64,000 nt of DNA, from contig CM045737.1 of the NCBI GenBank assembly GCA_024760905.1, forward strand, positions 11,939,726-12,003,725. Direction: 5' to 3'. The notes under the pieces are model-generated. The model made no database searches. It had not been told where the DNA came from and saw only the letters and a list, made by a program, of their open reading frames with translations. Position numbers and translations under genes: made by a program. This stretch comes from Plotosus lineatus (Eukaryota; Chordata; Actinopteri; Siluriformes; Plotosidae). Below, piece after piece: positions 20,526 through 31,504 of the stretch. The stretch's first letter is position 1. Each line of letters starts with the position of its first letter.

Positions 20526-21716
20526 AAATTTGTACCTTTTTCACAAACTGACAACACAATTAGAGAAGGCATGGTATCCTAAGATAAGACAGGTCGCGTA
20601 AAAAAGGACGTTAAGCTCACATCTTACCTTTTCTTGGATTTTAACCAAATCGCACAGCTTAATGAGCACTCAGAGAGCACAAACCTCGACCAAGGCCAGG
20701 AACCCCCCCATATGAATCAAAATTTCAATGATCGTCTAATCTTAGAATGTGACAGAATTTTTTCAAATTTGCTGCATCCAGAATTTGATCTGGATCATCT
20801 CTACAATCTTACCCGAGTCGTCATTGTCCCACATCTGGTAGAACTTTCATGAAAATATACACATAACCTTTTTCACATCATCCCAAAAAACCCAACCAAA
20901 AACAAATCCTCCATGGCAGAGGTAATTAAACACGTTTTGAAGGTGCTGTTTAAGCTCTTATAATGAGTCAATATCACCAAGTTGATAATGATGTAGCTGG
21001 TGAGTTTCGCAGCTGGCTGGTATTGTCTTTTATTGCCTTTTATTGTGTCTCAGTGCAGGCAAGTGGATATAAATGCTAGTCATTTGTTCCACATCTAAAT
21101 CAGCACACAACACATGGTCAGAAACAGCCGGGGGTTGAACATCATGGAAATCGAGAACTGTGGGGCATTTAAAAACAAAGTAAAGTACAGAAGTCTAAAC
21201 ACCAGTCAAATTCACACTGGAATGGGGGAGGGGCTTTATACAGATATAACAGTGACTCAGCTGATACATGCACAAAATATAGAAGTAAAAGTGAGCTCAC
21301 AGACAGACAACGTGCCAGTTCAACTGTCAGGCGAGAGCGTGTCTATACTGGATTGGCTTCTCGACGTAGATGGTGGCTCTGATTGGTGATATGATGTGTA
21401 AGGACACAGAACGCTCGAGTGCATTGCATTGTCACACCAGCACTAACGTTTAGAACCACTTGGCTTGTAATTTGATCAGTGGGTTCATGTTTCAAGATGC
21501 ATGAATCAAATGAATCAAAGGTCACATCGTTCAGTTCGTATAAATGAATCGTTTAAATCTAAAGTGAGTCGTAATGCCACTTACTGTTGCTGAAAAGTTT
21601 AAGAGGAGACCCAGCAGCAGTATATTCATAGTCATGGCCTTTAACGGCCGGATGGATAGCGAGATTCTCGATATTTCAGAATAAATTATTGAAGTCAAAT
21701 GCTGCCAAAGACTATA
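20526..21716. other. mostly unassigned; possible repeat ending in cctccatggcagaggtaatt
   Basis: At 20800-20930 the text 'actttcatgaaaatatacac ... tcctccatggcagaggtaat' resembles 48300-48430 ('gtcatgaaaatctacaactt ... cttccttggtggaggtaata'). Both look like 3' ends of an unclassified dispersed repeat with a small palindromic end. The rest of the stretch shows no gene. Confidence 0.35.
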
Positions 21717-21929
21717 TCCCCTTGCCCCCCCCACTCCCTCCCCCTCTCTCTCTCTCTCTCTCACTCTGCTTCTCTCTCTCTCTCTTTCCCTCTTCCTCGC
21801 TCTCTCTTTTCCCTCTCTTTCCCTCTGTCTCTTCTTCTCTCTCCCTCATTTCTGCCCCTCTTCCTCGCTCTCTCTTTTCCCTCTCTTCCCCTCTGTCTCT
21901 TCTTCACTCTCCCCCATTTCTGCCCCTCC

Positions 21930-21987
<58 letters not shown>
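21717..21987. repeat. polypyrimidine tract with an internal duplication
   Basis: The plus strand is almost entirely C and T for 270 bp. It contains a 68-bp tandem duplication starting at cttcctcgctctctcttttc (about 21792 and 21860) and ends in a pure (CT)n run (21930-21986). Confidence 0.95.
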
Positions 21988-21990
<3 letters not shown>

Positions 21991-22143
21991 TAACAAACTC
22001 AGCCCTTAATAAGACTTGTGCCAGAGTCTTTATGTCTCTATGTCTCTATCAGCAAATCAGCAGTTGGCTTTTTAGAGATGTATACGGAGGCATTTATAAA
22101 CCTAAACTACCATCACAGGCACTATAAAGGTTGCTAGTGGGTG

Positions 22144-22181
<38 letters not shown>

Positions 22182-22266
22182 GTGTATCTGCTATTATTAG
22201 CAACTGGTAGCTTAATAATGTGTATTTTGGAAATTAAGAGACATATTAATGCAGAGTGATGCACAG

Positions 22267-22347
<81 letters not shown>

Positions 22348-22494
22348 CCTAAAAAGACCAAAATATTTTCAAGCATCCTAATGTGGGGCACATGAGGACA
22401 TTTTCCTTCGATATTCCCCTTTCCTCCATGGAACTGCTATTCCTCTGTCCATCCATTCCTTTAAGGGAAACACATGGGGCTGGAGTCTGATACA
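21988..22494. repeat. (GT)n and (GA)n microsatellites in unassigned sequence
   Basis: (GT)n lies at 22146-22186 and (AG)n at 22270-22346. The flanks show no gene. Confidence 0.9.

Positions 22495-22495
<1 letters not shown>

Positions 22496-22551
<56 letters not shown>
22496..22551. repeat. (AC)n microsatellite
   Basis: About 28 AC units. Confidence 0.97.
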
Positions 22552-22553
<2 letters not shown>

Positions 22554-22861
22554 GCAGTTAGGTTACAGTAATGAATTGTTCACAGGTGCTGATGATGAGC
22601 CCCTGAGCATCACTGTGGAGACGAGTGGAACCAGGCGCAGGCCAAGTGGAAATGAACAGATGCAGTCTTCCACCCACACACCCCCCACACTCCTCTAACA
22701 CACATTGGCAAATAGCTATACCCGATGTCCTTAATGGCTCTCACACATATGGGTTTTTAATTGGCAGGTTGGACGTATGTACTGTACGTGGGCGTGTGGG
22801 GGAAACGATAGAAAGGAGCATTGGGGGATTCAAGAGTGGCTATCTGGTTTTAGCTTTGGCC

Positions 22862-22926
<65 letters not shown>

Positions 22927-23622
22927 TGCTTTGCAAAGCTAAGATTACCCTCCAGCTGCCTAGAAGTGTTGCAATTTAAATCTTCCTCCTGCTTCAAGCT
23001 TATATCTCTGCGTGTGTTCTCAGCATCCTACTCACACAGTATCTTCAAAAATATATTATATTAGTATATAGTGCATCAGAACAGTGAGATCTGATTGCTT
23101 CACTATCTGGGGAATAATTAACAATTATGCATGGAAGGCTAGGCGGGTGTTGATGAATTGTCTGTTGAGATGATTCAATTGAGTAAGTCCATTCATGTGA
23201 GGGTGTATTTTATATTTCTCTTTAAGAGTTTTATTATATGCAGCACATGAACAGTGAAAGGCAAACCAAACCCAGATTTCTATAGTTAATATTTATATAT
23301 TTCATTCATGACACTGAGGTGAGTCAGGTGAGCAGGCTAATAGCTGAATTCTATTCTGCTCCACTAACTATACAGCTTTAACGCTGAATCACACATAATT
23401 TATCTCGTCCATAGGTACAAGCTAAATTTATTTAGAAGGGATTTCAATAAATTCAAACTGGAATTTACATATTTTTGGGAATAGTCGGTCGAACTGGAGG
23501 TTAATGATCAGTATTCGCGATCTTAGTGAAAACCTTTGGAACTGTGGAAAATTTGGTGCAAATTTCTCACACCCATCAATATGATGATTGAAGATATTTC
23601 AAGGTTTTTGAAGAGCCCGCAG
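22552..23622. other. unassigned, with (GT)n at 22866-22924
   Basis: A 59-bp GT tract sits in otherwise unique-looking sequence. No domain-bearing frame was found. Confidence 0.45.
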
Positions 23623-23964
23623 AGCAGTGGTGGCCTCATGGTAAACGTGTTGGATCACCAATCCCAAGGTTGGGAGTTCAAATCCCACTCTCCACATGTT
23701 GCCACTGCACCCCCCACCCCCCGTGCAGCTAACTGGGTTATCGAAGGCCGGCCATGTCTCTCACTGTCTATTTTGGGAGATTCATGTAAAAGAACCATTG
23801 CTGACTTTTGTAAAGAGTAGCTGCATAGCCGTCAGCATGTTTCTGCCCTGCGATGGCCTGGCGAGCTGTCCAGGGTGTATTCTGCCTTTGTCCAGAGTCG
23901 ACTGATATGGGCGCCAGCCTCCCAGCACCCTAGTTAGGATAAGAGGTTCCGAAAATGAATGAAG
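23623..23964 (+). mobile_element. SINE-1, tail A
   Basis: Complete head (tggcctcatggtaaacg, GGTTCAAATCC-like B box), body and tail A. The C linker has grown to accccccaccccccg at 23709-23723. Confidence 0.88.
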
Positions 23965-24178
23965 ACACCAATAATTTTGAGCATAATGGTGCTACTTTTA
24001 GCCGAAACCAACCAAAAAGCAACATCATAACTATATTGTTTATGCATGAGTCAGCATTTAGTCTGCCAATCCCAGTCAACTTTGGACAAAATGCTTGCCA
24101 GGCCATCAATCCAGAGTGAACTGTGCTCTGGAACGGTGTTTTAGTGAGGATGGGGGGAAAAAAAAAAAATATATATAT

Positions 24179-24590
24179 ATACGGTGGCGTAGTGGTTAGC
24201 ACGTCTGCCTCACAGCAAGAAGGCCCGGGTTCGATTCCCGGCCTGGGCGTTTCTGTGTGGAGTTTGCATGTTCTCCCCGTGCTTGTGCGGGTTTCCTCCG
24301 GGTGCTCCGGTTTCCCCCGCAATCCAAAGACGTGCATGGTAGGTTAATTGGCCGTTCTAAATTGACCGTAGTTTCTCTCCTGCAGCGGCACTGGAACCCA
24401 GTCGTATCGGCACTTGCCTTTCCATTGGATCCTTCCGGTGGCGCCGAGATGGGGGGGACTTGCTGCTTGGGTAACAGCCTGTCCCTCATTACTCCCTACC
24501 CAGGCTCTGTGCACTGGGGAGTATCACCAGTCGGGATACTGGCCAGAGCGCAGCCATAGTCCTTCGGGACTGACGGAGGCCTACGCTCTA
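24179..24590 (+). mobile_element. young V-SINE with tail C
   Basis: The head is acggtggcgtagtggttagc with a perfect B box (GGTTCGATTCC). Next come the conserved middle (gtttgcatgttctccccgtg) and a long 3' part (gcggcactggaacccagtcg ... ggactgacggaggcctacgc) that differs from tail A. It is nearly identical over its length to 55242-55657, so both are recent. It sits in a TA tract. Confidence 0.88.
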
Positions 24591-24614
24591 TATATATATA
24601 TATATATAAAATCA

Positions 24615-24742
24615 TGAAGTACTGCGATGGCCTGACAAGCCCTATCCAGTTTGTACCCTGTCCTTGCCCAGAGTCGGCTGAGATGGGTGTCAGTCTCCCC
24701 ACAATCCTAATTAGGATTGAGCGGTTCAGAAAATGATTATGA
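24615..24742 (+). mobile_element. SINE tail-A fragment
   Basis: Only the last 125 bp remains, from gcgatggcctgacaagccct to gagcggttcagaaaatga. Confidence 0.75.
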
Positions 24743-25043
24743 AGAAATTACATTACTTTCTCCAAGTGACCATAACAACCTGTCTATCATTTTGATTAAA
24801 GCTTTTTCCACTTTGAGTATAAATTCATAGTTGTGATTTCTAATTAGTACTTGAATACAAATTGAAGAATTGTTTTATGATCCCAAGATAGTGGATCACA
24901 TCTTTGCTTTGTCTTATATATTAATTAACCTTTAAAGACCCAGGATATTTCTGAAAACTTGAAGTCATGAGGAAATATTGAATTCGCAATATCCACCAAA
25001 CATGAGACAAACAATTGTCTAGGTAAGGATCCATTTATATATA
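24743..25043. other. unassigned sequence
   Basis: AT-rich, with no recognised feature. Confidence 0.4.
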
Positions 25044-25160
25044 TAGTGATAGCTCAGTTAATGAATTTAATTGGCTCCAAGGGTGAATTCATAAGCTGAA
25101 AAGTTTGTGAGATAAAACTATGATTCCTATAAGAAATAACAGAAAAGCAATTAATCTGTG

Positions 25161-25501
25161 CAGGGCAGTGGTGGTCTAGTGGTATAGGGCGTGGGATCGC
25201 TGATCCAAAGGTTGGGGGTTCGAGTCCCACTCTTCACAAGGTTGTCACTGTCCTCCCCAGTGCAACTAACTGGGTTATCAAAGGCCAGCCATGTCTCTCA
25301 CTGACTATGATGGGAGGCATGTAAAAGACCCATTGCTGACTTTCGACAAGAGTAGGCTGCAAAGCTGTCGGTGTTTCTGCCCTGTGATGGCCTGGCGAGC
25401 TGTCCAGGGTGTACTCTGCCCTTGCCTGAAGTTGGCTGGGATGGGTGCCAGCCTCCCTGTGGCCCTAATTAGGATTAAGTGGTTACAGAAAATGAACTGA
25501 A
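25161..25501 (+). mobile_element. SINE-1, tail A, with TSD
   Basis: Flanks caattaatctgtg (25148-25160) and caattaatgtgtg (25502-25514) are a 13-bp duplication with one mismatch. The A box TGGTCTAGTGG and B box GGTTCGAGTCC fit the pol III consensus exactly. Confidence 0.93.
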
Positions 25502-25772
25502 CAATTAATGTGTGGCATGTTATATGAGTTTGGAAGGGGGGTGGAATGAATTGATTGTTTTTCTGTTTTATTATATTAACGATAAAAATGTTAAAACAAG
25601 AATAAAAACAATAATAAAAGAAGATTAAACAAGTCAACTCACCCTTCCGATCATCGACTGCAGCAAAGATGTCACGCAGACAGGCATGAGGTGGTAATAG
25701 AGGAGACGAATTTTGTGCGTGTGCACGCTACGAATTCCAGCAAGGAAAGGCTCGTGATGAGCTCAGACAAAA

Positions 25773-25850
25773 CCAGTGCTTCTCAAATAGTGCCCCTTGG
25801 GGGGGAGGGCAGGAACAGTATGATGCTGGAGGGGGAGGGGGTGTTATGAC
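25773..25850 (+). mobile_element. possible hAT-type left end
   Basis: CAGTGCTTCTCAAATAGTG followed by cccccttggggggg-type sequence resembles the ends of a common hAT-like MITE of vertebrates. No matching right end was found. Confidence 0.3.
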
Positions 25851-26018
25851 CCTGGGAAACATGCTTTTTTGTCATACTGTACTAGAATTAACAGTAATTG
25901 CGCATCCACCCCAGTGGTTGGTAGTGGCGCCCTCATTGTCTCGCTATGGTGTACAGAAAAAGCACAGAGCAAATGATACGAAGTGCAGTAACCACTATAG
26001 TCATGCGCAGGAGCTTGT

Positions 26019-26365
26019 TCAGTTCAGTTCATTTTTTGTAACCGCTTAATCCGAATTAGGGTCACGGGGAGGCTGGCATCCATCCCAGCAAACTTCAGGC
26101 GAGGGCAGAGTACACCCTGGACAGCTCGCCAGGCCATCGCAGGGCGGAAACATGCCGACGGCTTTGCAGCCTACTCTTGTCGAAAGTCAGCAATGGTTCT
26201 TTTACATGCCTCACACCATAGACAGTGAGAGACATGGCCAGCCTTTGATAACCCAGTTAGCTGCACTGGGGAGGACGGTGACATCCTTGTGGAGAGTGGG
26301 AATCAAATCCCCAACCTTTGGATCAGCGATCCAGCGCCCCATACCACTAGACCACCACTGCCCCC
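26019..26365 (-). mobile_element. SINE-1, tail A, minus strand, with 12-bp TSD
   Basis: GCAGGAGCTTGT lies on both sides (26007-26018, 26366-26377). All parts are present, with head boxes at about 26300-26355 on the minus strand. Confidence 0.94.
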
Positions 26366-26483
26366 GCAGGAGCTTGTAAAGTGAATTTTTGCTTGTTTGA
26401 ACAAGCAGCTTTTTGAGGGGTTTAAAGCTCGTATCATGGAAAAACCATTATAAGGGACACTTGTTAGACAAGGTACCACTATA

Positions 26484-28039
26484 CAGGTCCTTCTCAAAAA
26501 ATTAGCATATTGTGAAAAAGTTCATTATTTTCTGTAATGTACTGATAAACATTAGACTTTCATATATTTTAGATTCATTACACACAAATAAAGTAGTTCA
26601 AGGCTTTTATTGTTTTAATATTGATAATTTTGCCAAAAATGTAAAGAAAAACCAAATATCCCGATCTCAAAAAATTAGCATATTTCATCCGACCAATAAA
26701 AAAGTGCTTTTAATACAAAAAAAGTCAACCTTCAAATAATGATGTTCAGTTATGCACTCAATACTTGGTCGGGAATCCTTTTGCAGAAATGACTGCTTCA
26801 ATGCGGCGTGGCATGGAGGCAATCAGCCTGTGGCACTGCTGAGGTGTTACGGAGGCCCAGGATGCTTCGATAGCGGCCTTAAGCTCATCCACAGTGTTGG
26901 GTCTGGTGTCTCTCAACTTTCTCTTCACAATATCCCACAGATTCTCTATGGGCTTCAGGTCAGGAGAGTTGGCAGGCCAATTGAGCACAGTGATACCATG
27001 GTCAGTAAACCATTTACCAGTGGTTTTGGCACTGTGAGCAGGTGCCAGGTCATGCCGAAAAATGAAATATTCATCTCCATCAAGCTTTTCAGCAGATGGA
27101 AACATGAAGTGCTCCAAAATCTCCTGATAGCTAGCTGCATTGACCCTGCCCTTGATAAAACACAGTGGACCAACACCAGCAGCTGACATGGCACCTCAGA
27201 CCATCACTGACTGTGGGTACTTGACACTGGACTTCAGGCATTTTGACATTTCCTTCTCCCCAGTCTTCCTCCAGACTCTGGCATCTTGATTTACGAATGA
27301 CATGCAAAATTTGCTTTCATCTGAAAAATGTACTTTGGACCACTGAGCAACAATCCAGTGCTGCTTCTCTGTAGCCCAGGTCAGGTGCTTCTGCTGTTTC
27401 TGGTTCAAAAGTGGCTTGACCTGGGGAATGCGGCACCTGTAGCCCATTTCCTGCACACGCCTGTGCATGGTGGCTCTGGATGTTTCTACTCCAGACTCAG
27501 TCCACTGCTTCCTCAGGGTCCGGTCACCTCTTCTGGTTGTGCAGCGTTTTCTGCCACACTTTTTCCTTCCCACAGACGTCCCACTGAGGTGGCTTGATAC
27601 AGCACTCTGGGAACAGCCTATTCACTCAGAGATTTCTTTCTGTGTATTACATTCTTGCTTGAGGATGTCAATGATGGTCTTCTGGACAGCAGTCAGGTCG
27701 GCAGTCTTATCCATGAGTGCGGTTTTCAGTAATGAACCAGGCTGGGAGTTTTTAAAAGCCTCAGGAATCTTTTGCAGGTGTTTAGAGTTAATTGGTTGAT
27801 TCAGATGATTAGGTTAATAGCTCGTTTAGACTACCTTTTCATGATATGCTAATTTTTTCAGATAGGAATTTTGGGTTTTCATGAGCTGCATGCCAAAATC
27901 ATCAGTATTAAAACAATAAAAGACCTGAAATATTTCAGTTGGTGTGCAAAGAATCTAAAATATATGAAAATTGAATTTTTATCAGTACATTCCAGAAAAT
28001 AATGAACTTTATCACAATGTGCTAATTTTTTGCGAAGGA
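26484..28039 (-). mobile_element. Tc1-type transposon with long IR/DR ends
   Basis: The left end starts CAGGTCCTTCTCAAAAAATT after a TA. The right end has the inverse (aattttttgcgaaggat), but the last bases run into a TA microsatellite. Each terminal repeat is about 200 bp and contains the motif tcaaaaaattagcatat twice (26495 and 26666 at left; matching places at right), the IR/DR structure of fish Tc1 elements. It inserted within a few bases of the Tigger-like element end. Confidence 0.95.
26758..27714 (-). pseudogene. Tc1 transposase gene with two stop codons
   Basis: One frame runs from ATG (27712-27714) to TGA (26758-26760), 318 codons against about 340 for the family. HTH region: QKTIIDILKQECNTQKEISE. 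The DDE residues are visible: HFSDESKF, then RHDLAPAHSAK, then LKPIENLWD, with 34 residues between the second Asp and the Glu (DD34E). TGA stops break the frame at 27622-27624 and 27196-27198. A stretch near 27500-27520 looks shorter than in relatives (RTLRKQWTESG), from memory of the family. The gene cannot make a full protein. Confidence 0.93.
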
Positions 28040-28063
28040 TATATATATCACTGTCTATGGTAT

Positions 28064-28066
<3 letters not shown>

Positions 28067-28131
<65 letters not shown>
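28067..28131. repeat. (TA)n microsatellite
   Basis: About 32 TA units between the Tc1 right end and the Tigger-B left end. Both elements use TA targets. Confidence 0.97.
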
Positions 28132-28134
<3 letters not shown>

Positions 28135-28418
28135 TAGGCCCTCGATATTCGCGGGAGTTCGGTTCTGGCCCGTCCTGCAAATGAAGATAATCCGCGAGTT
28201 CTGTACCCGGTAGTAAAACCCCATGTAACCCCATGTATCATATTACATGCGCCAATGAGCAACCGGAGGTAAAATACTATGTATCCATTACATGCGCTAA
28301 AATATCTTCTTAAACACATTCTTTCGACAGTCTTACTCATTAATACAGTATTAATGTAGTAAAGTGTAGTAATGATTAAGAAAAACTTTTCAATTTTTAC
28401 TGTTATATTCTTCATCAT

Positions 28419-28755
28419 CAGTTCAGTTCATTTTCTAGAACCGCTTAATCCTAATTAGGATAGCGGAGAGGCTGGCGCCCATCTCAGCCAACTTTGGGCG
28501 AGGGCAGAGTACACCCCGGACAGCTTGCCAGGCCATCGCAGGCCGGAAACACGCTAACGGCTTTGCAGTCTACTCTTGTCAAAAGTCAGCAATGATTCTT
28601 TTACATGCCTCACACCATAGACAGTGAGAAACTTGGCCGGCCTTTGATAACCCAGTTAGCTGCACTGGGGGGACAGTGAGAACCCTGTGGGGACTCGAAC
28701 TCCCAACCTTCGGATAAGCGATCCTGTGCCCTATCCACTAGACCATCACTGCCCT
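28419..28755 (-). mobile_element. SINE-1, tail A, minus strand
   Basis: Complete copy inside Tigger-B. The related arm at 49767-50489 lacks it, which proves that it is an insertion. Confidence 0.92.
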
Positions 28756-28890
28756 ACTGCTATATTCATTGATGATAAAATAGAAACATTATACAACATT
28801 TACAGTTCTAAAGCACTAGTATTAAATTATTTTTCAATTAATTTTCCAGTACAGTACCTAAGTTAATGTTTAGAATGTTTGTGCATGAGA

Positions 28891-28940
28891 TTCTATAGCA
28901 ATTCTATAGGTTCTATAGCAATTCTATAGGTTCTATAGCA
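28891..28940. repeat. 20-bp tandem repeat, 2.5 copies
   Basis: The unit ttctatagcaattctatagg is repeated in the left arm only. The right arm and the 50-kb copy have a single different version. Confidence 0.9.
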
Positions 28941-29009
28941 AGTTTAACAAACAATACTAAAAGGATAAACTTCATTACGTTTCATGTCTTTTTACATTGA
29001 ACTTGGAGT

Positions 29010-29290
29010 GACATCTTGGCTTGACGTCTCCAAGATGGCACCGCCTAGATGGCGACGTCATGGAATTTTCAGAATCAAATTGTTTCTTTGCTTGTTTTAA
29101 TTTGTTTTATCTGTTGTTTTCCACTATGCTTGTCTATGACCGTTCGACCCTACTACAGCTATTGACATGGGAGTCTTCTGAAGTTCAGCACCTTCATATC
29201 CTGAGCGAATATGCTATGGTAGCTCAATGCTAGCCACACCCTGGCTAACAGTAAGCCCAGGCGGGAAGGGGCCGAACGACGACTCCGGCA
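29010..29290 (+). mobile_element. 5' end of an L2/CR1-like LINE
   Basis: The sequence begins near gtctccaagatggcaccgcc, and a frame contains MLVYDRSTLLQLL. It is the forward partner of the head-to-head pair with 29335-29715. No RT part is present. Confidence 0.55.
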
Positions 29291-29334
29291 CTTGGGATCA
29301 CAGGGGATGAAGGCCGTCTAGCTGGCTGGTGCAA

Positions 29335-29715
29335 TCACCTTGTTGGGTGTACTCTCCTCGATCCATGTTTCACAGAAACACAGCATAGAGCAGTCCTGTA
29401 GATCCCTCTGCGCTGCAATCTGAGCATGAAGCTCATCCATCTGGTTTCACATGGACTGAACATTTTCAAGCAGTGTGACTGGAAGTGCTCTCCCTCCACT
29501 TCTAACCAAGCGCCGGAGACTCTGAGAATTCCGCCTGGGCTTATTGTGAACATGAACAAACAAACATGCACAAACAAGACATGAACAAAGAAAACAACAA
29601 ATAAAATAAACTACAATGAACAAAGAAACAATTTGACTCCGTGAATTCCGCGATGTCGCCCTCTAGGCAGCGCCATCTTGGAGACGTCATTCCAAGACGT
29701 CACTCCAAGTTCAGT
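29335..29715 (-). mobile_element. 5' end of the same LINE, inverted, with endonuclease start
   Basis: On the minus strand a broken frame gives DELHAQIAAQRDLQDC and SMLCFCETWIEESTPNK, the start of an APE endonuclease (the ETW Glu is conserved). Upstream lies the same 5' UTR as at 29010. Only this arm contains the endonuclease part. Confidence 0.6.
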
Positions 29716-29864
29716 GTAAAAGGACAAGAAGCGTAATAGTTTATCATTTTGGTATTGTTTGTTAAACATGCTGTGGAACAAAAAATCTCATGGACAAACA
29801 TTCTAAACATTAACTTAGATACTGTCCTGGAATAAGAATTGAAAAAGATTTTAATACAACAGTT

Positions 29865-30181
29865 CAGAGGAAACTGTCGTTTCTTCAGGAGAAAGTCTTA
29901 TTTTTTCAGAAGAGACATCCAGCATTTTCTATTGCTTAAAGGGAGAAGATGCACAGCGTTTGAGTGGCATCATTGAGCTTAACTGGTAATTAAAACACAC
30001 AAAAAAAGAGGCTCATTGACAACTTGTGCGCAAATGAGGAAAAATGGGCGTTACATCGTCTCAACCAATCAGCAGGCAGGAGGACAGTTATTCGCTGAAT
30101 TTGAATGACGTGTCAGTTGCTTGGCAGTCTGCAAATACTCAAACTGTGAGTGCAAAACAGCGAATAGTCAAGGGCCTACTG
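29865..30181 (-). mobile_element. Tigger-B right end with a transposase start remnant
   Basis: On the minus strand an ATG near 29972 opens a short frame (MMPLKRCASSPFKQ, then stop) followed by a serine- and glutamate-rich continuation. Pogo/Tigger transposases start with a similar basic Lys/Arg-Ser tail. Only the first few dozen codons remain. Confidence 0.45.
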
Positions 30182-30189
30182 TATATATA

Positions 30190-30433
30190 CAAGGATGGCT
30201 CGCTACTTCGTGCTACAGTTTCTGCGGCTTCAAAGCATCAAAATATTCATTGAATAATAAGGAAATTAAGGAAAGACAGGGAAAAAGTTAAATAAAATGT
30301 TTCAAAACAAGGCCAATTATGCGAAAAAAAAGACAAACAAAAACAAAAAACAAAACAAAAAAAACCCCAAAAAACCCCAACAAAACTACTTACATTTTTA
30401 TGTGAGGTGTGCATCTGACTGCGTGCACACGCA

Positions 30434-30484
<51 letters not shown>

Positions 30485-30685
30485 ACATTTCATTACATCT
30501 TATGCATTATTTTTGAATGTTTAATTGTTATTATAAGCATTTGTAGCATTGAATATGTATTTATTGATATTATATACCCATACATGTATGTATACGTCAG
30601 CCGGGGGGGGGTTGATCTTGCTTCGTGAAAATCGGCGGTCGCAAGGAGGGTCTCTGTCCCCATTAACCGTGGAAAGTGAGGGATC

Positions 30686-30690
<5 letters not shown>
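30190..30690 (+). mobile_element. Tigger-C right part
   Basis: The right end gaaagtgagggatccctata is shared with 34510-34528, 50577-50597 and (inverted) 55129. The internal sequence ttattataagcatt...atgtatttattgatattata matches 33980-34040. A (GT)n tract lies at 30436-30481. Confidence 0.65.

Positions 30691-30691
<1 letters not shown>

Positions 30692-30719
<28 letters not shown>
30692..30719. repeat. (TA)n between Tigger-C and Tigger-D
   Basis: About 14 TA units. Confidence 0.95.
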
Positions 30720-31504
30720 CAGTGATACCTCTGCTCACGAACATAATTGGTTCCCAGAAAGTGTGTGTGAGGCGAAAAGTTCGTCTTCCGAACATTTATT
30801 TCCCATAAGAAACCATTAAAATGAGAATAATCCGTTCCCAGGTCCCCATAAAACATAATTTTCTACTAAATAAGCCTTAAAACTACACAAAAATATACCT
30901 TATTTTATGTATAATAAATGTGCTCTTGTATTGTAATTAAAGAAATAAACTGTACTGTATAATAAAGTGGTTTTATTTACCTTTGTGATGGTAGTTGATG
31001 GCTTGATGGAATGGAGTGGGAGGAGGAGGGAGGGAGGGAGGGACTTACTGTTTGGAAGGAGTGTTTGGAAACGCCTACTGTTTGGAAACACCCTTAGCCA
31101 CACACGCACCCTTAATAGCTTCCTTGTTCTTAAGGATGGTGGTAGACTTAGCGTACTGGTACTGGGACGCTGAGTCACACAAACGCACACCTCGTTCGTG
31201 TTTTTCAATGATCTCCGCCTGTGGTGGGGTCTTTTTCGGTCCCATAATAGCAAAAGTACACTCAATATGGTCCAAAATGTCTAGCAAACACAAACCACTT
31301 CCGCACTCAAAGAAAGGGGTGTGACGAACTGTGACGCCATGAGCGTGCGTCAGCTTCTCATGGCCGCCACCGTGGCGCTGTTCGACCGCGTGGTTTGATT
31401 AGATCCGCGAAAACTAGTTTGTCAGCAGAGACAATATGCTCGCAAATTTAATGTTCTTGAGGCGAAAAGTTCGTGAGCTTAAGCGTTAGTCAGCGGAGAT
31501 TTTA

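Larger units (their letters stand above)
25044..26481 (+). mobile_element. Tigger-like element, hit by two SINEs
   Basis: Left end: tagtgatagctcagttaatg, then attggctccaagggtgaatt, a pattern close to the Tigger-D end at 30720. Right end: tgttagacaaggtaccacta at about 26462-26481. Two SINE-1 copies lie inside with target duplications. A Tc1 element begins 3 bp after the right end. The ends are diverged, so the boundaries are approximate. Confidence 0.5.
28132..30181 (+). mobile_element. Tigger-B element containing an inverted duplication
   Basis: The ends are CAGTAGGCCCTCGATATTCG and, inverted, CGAATAGTCAAGGGCCTACTG, with TA on both sides. Inside, about 28810-29100 is repeated in inverted orientation at about 29600-29860. 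Each arm consists of Tigger-B sequence joined to the 5' end of a LINE (gtctccaagatggc...). A SINE-1 interrupts the left part. A third arm of the same composite lies at 49767-50489. Confidence 0.85.

Noticed and set aside
21689..22127. 142- and 106-codon Ser/Leu-rich frames
   Set aside because: They are translations of the CT-rich tract in different frames.
24229..24240. tRNA gene suggested by the perfect B box (ggttcgattcc)
   Set aside because: The A and B boxes belong to SINE heads. No complete cloverleaf with paired acceptor stem is present at any of these sites, and the same head recurs many times with a SINE body.
27879..28418. 179-codon minus-strand frame
   Set aside because: It runs through a TA microsatellite (YIYIYI) and joins Tigger-B and Tc1 ends. 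No domain.
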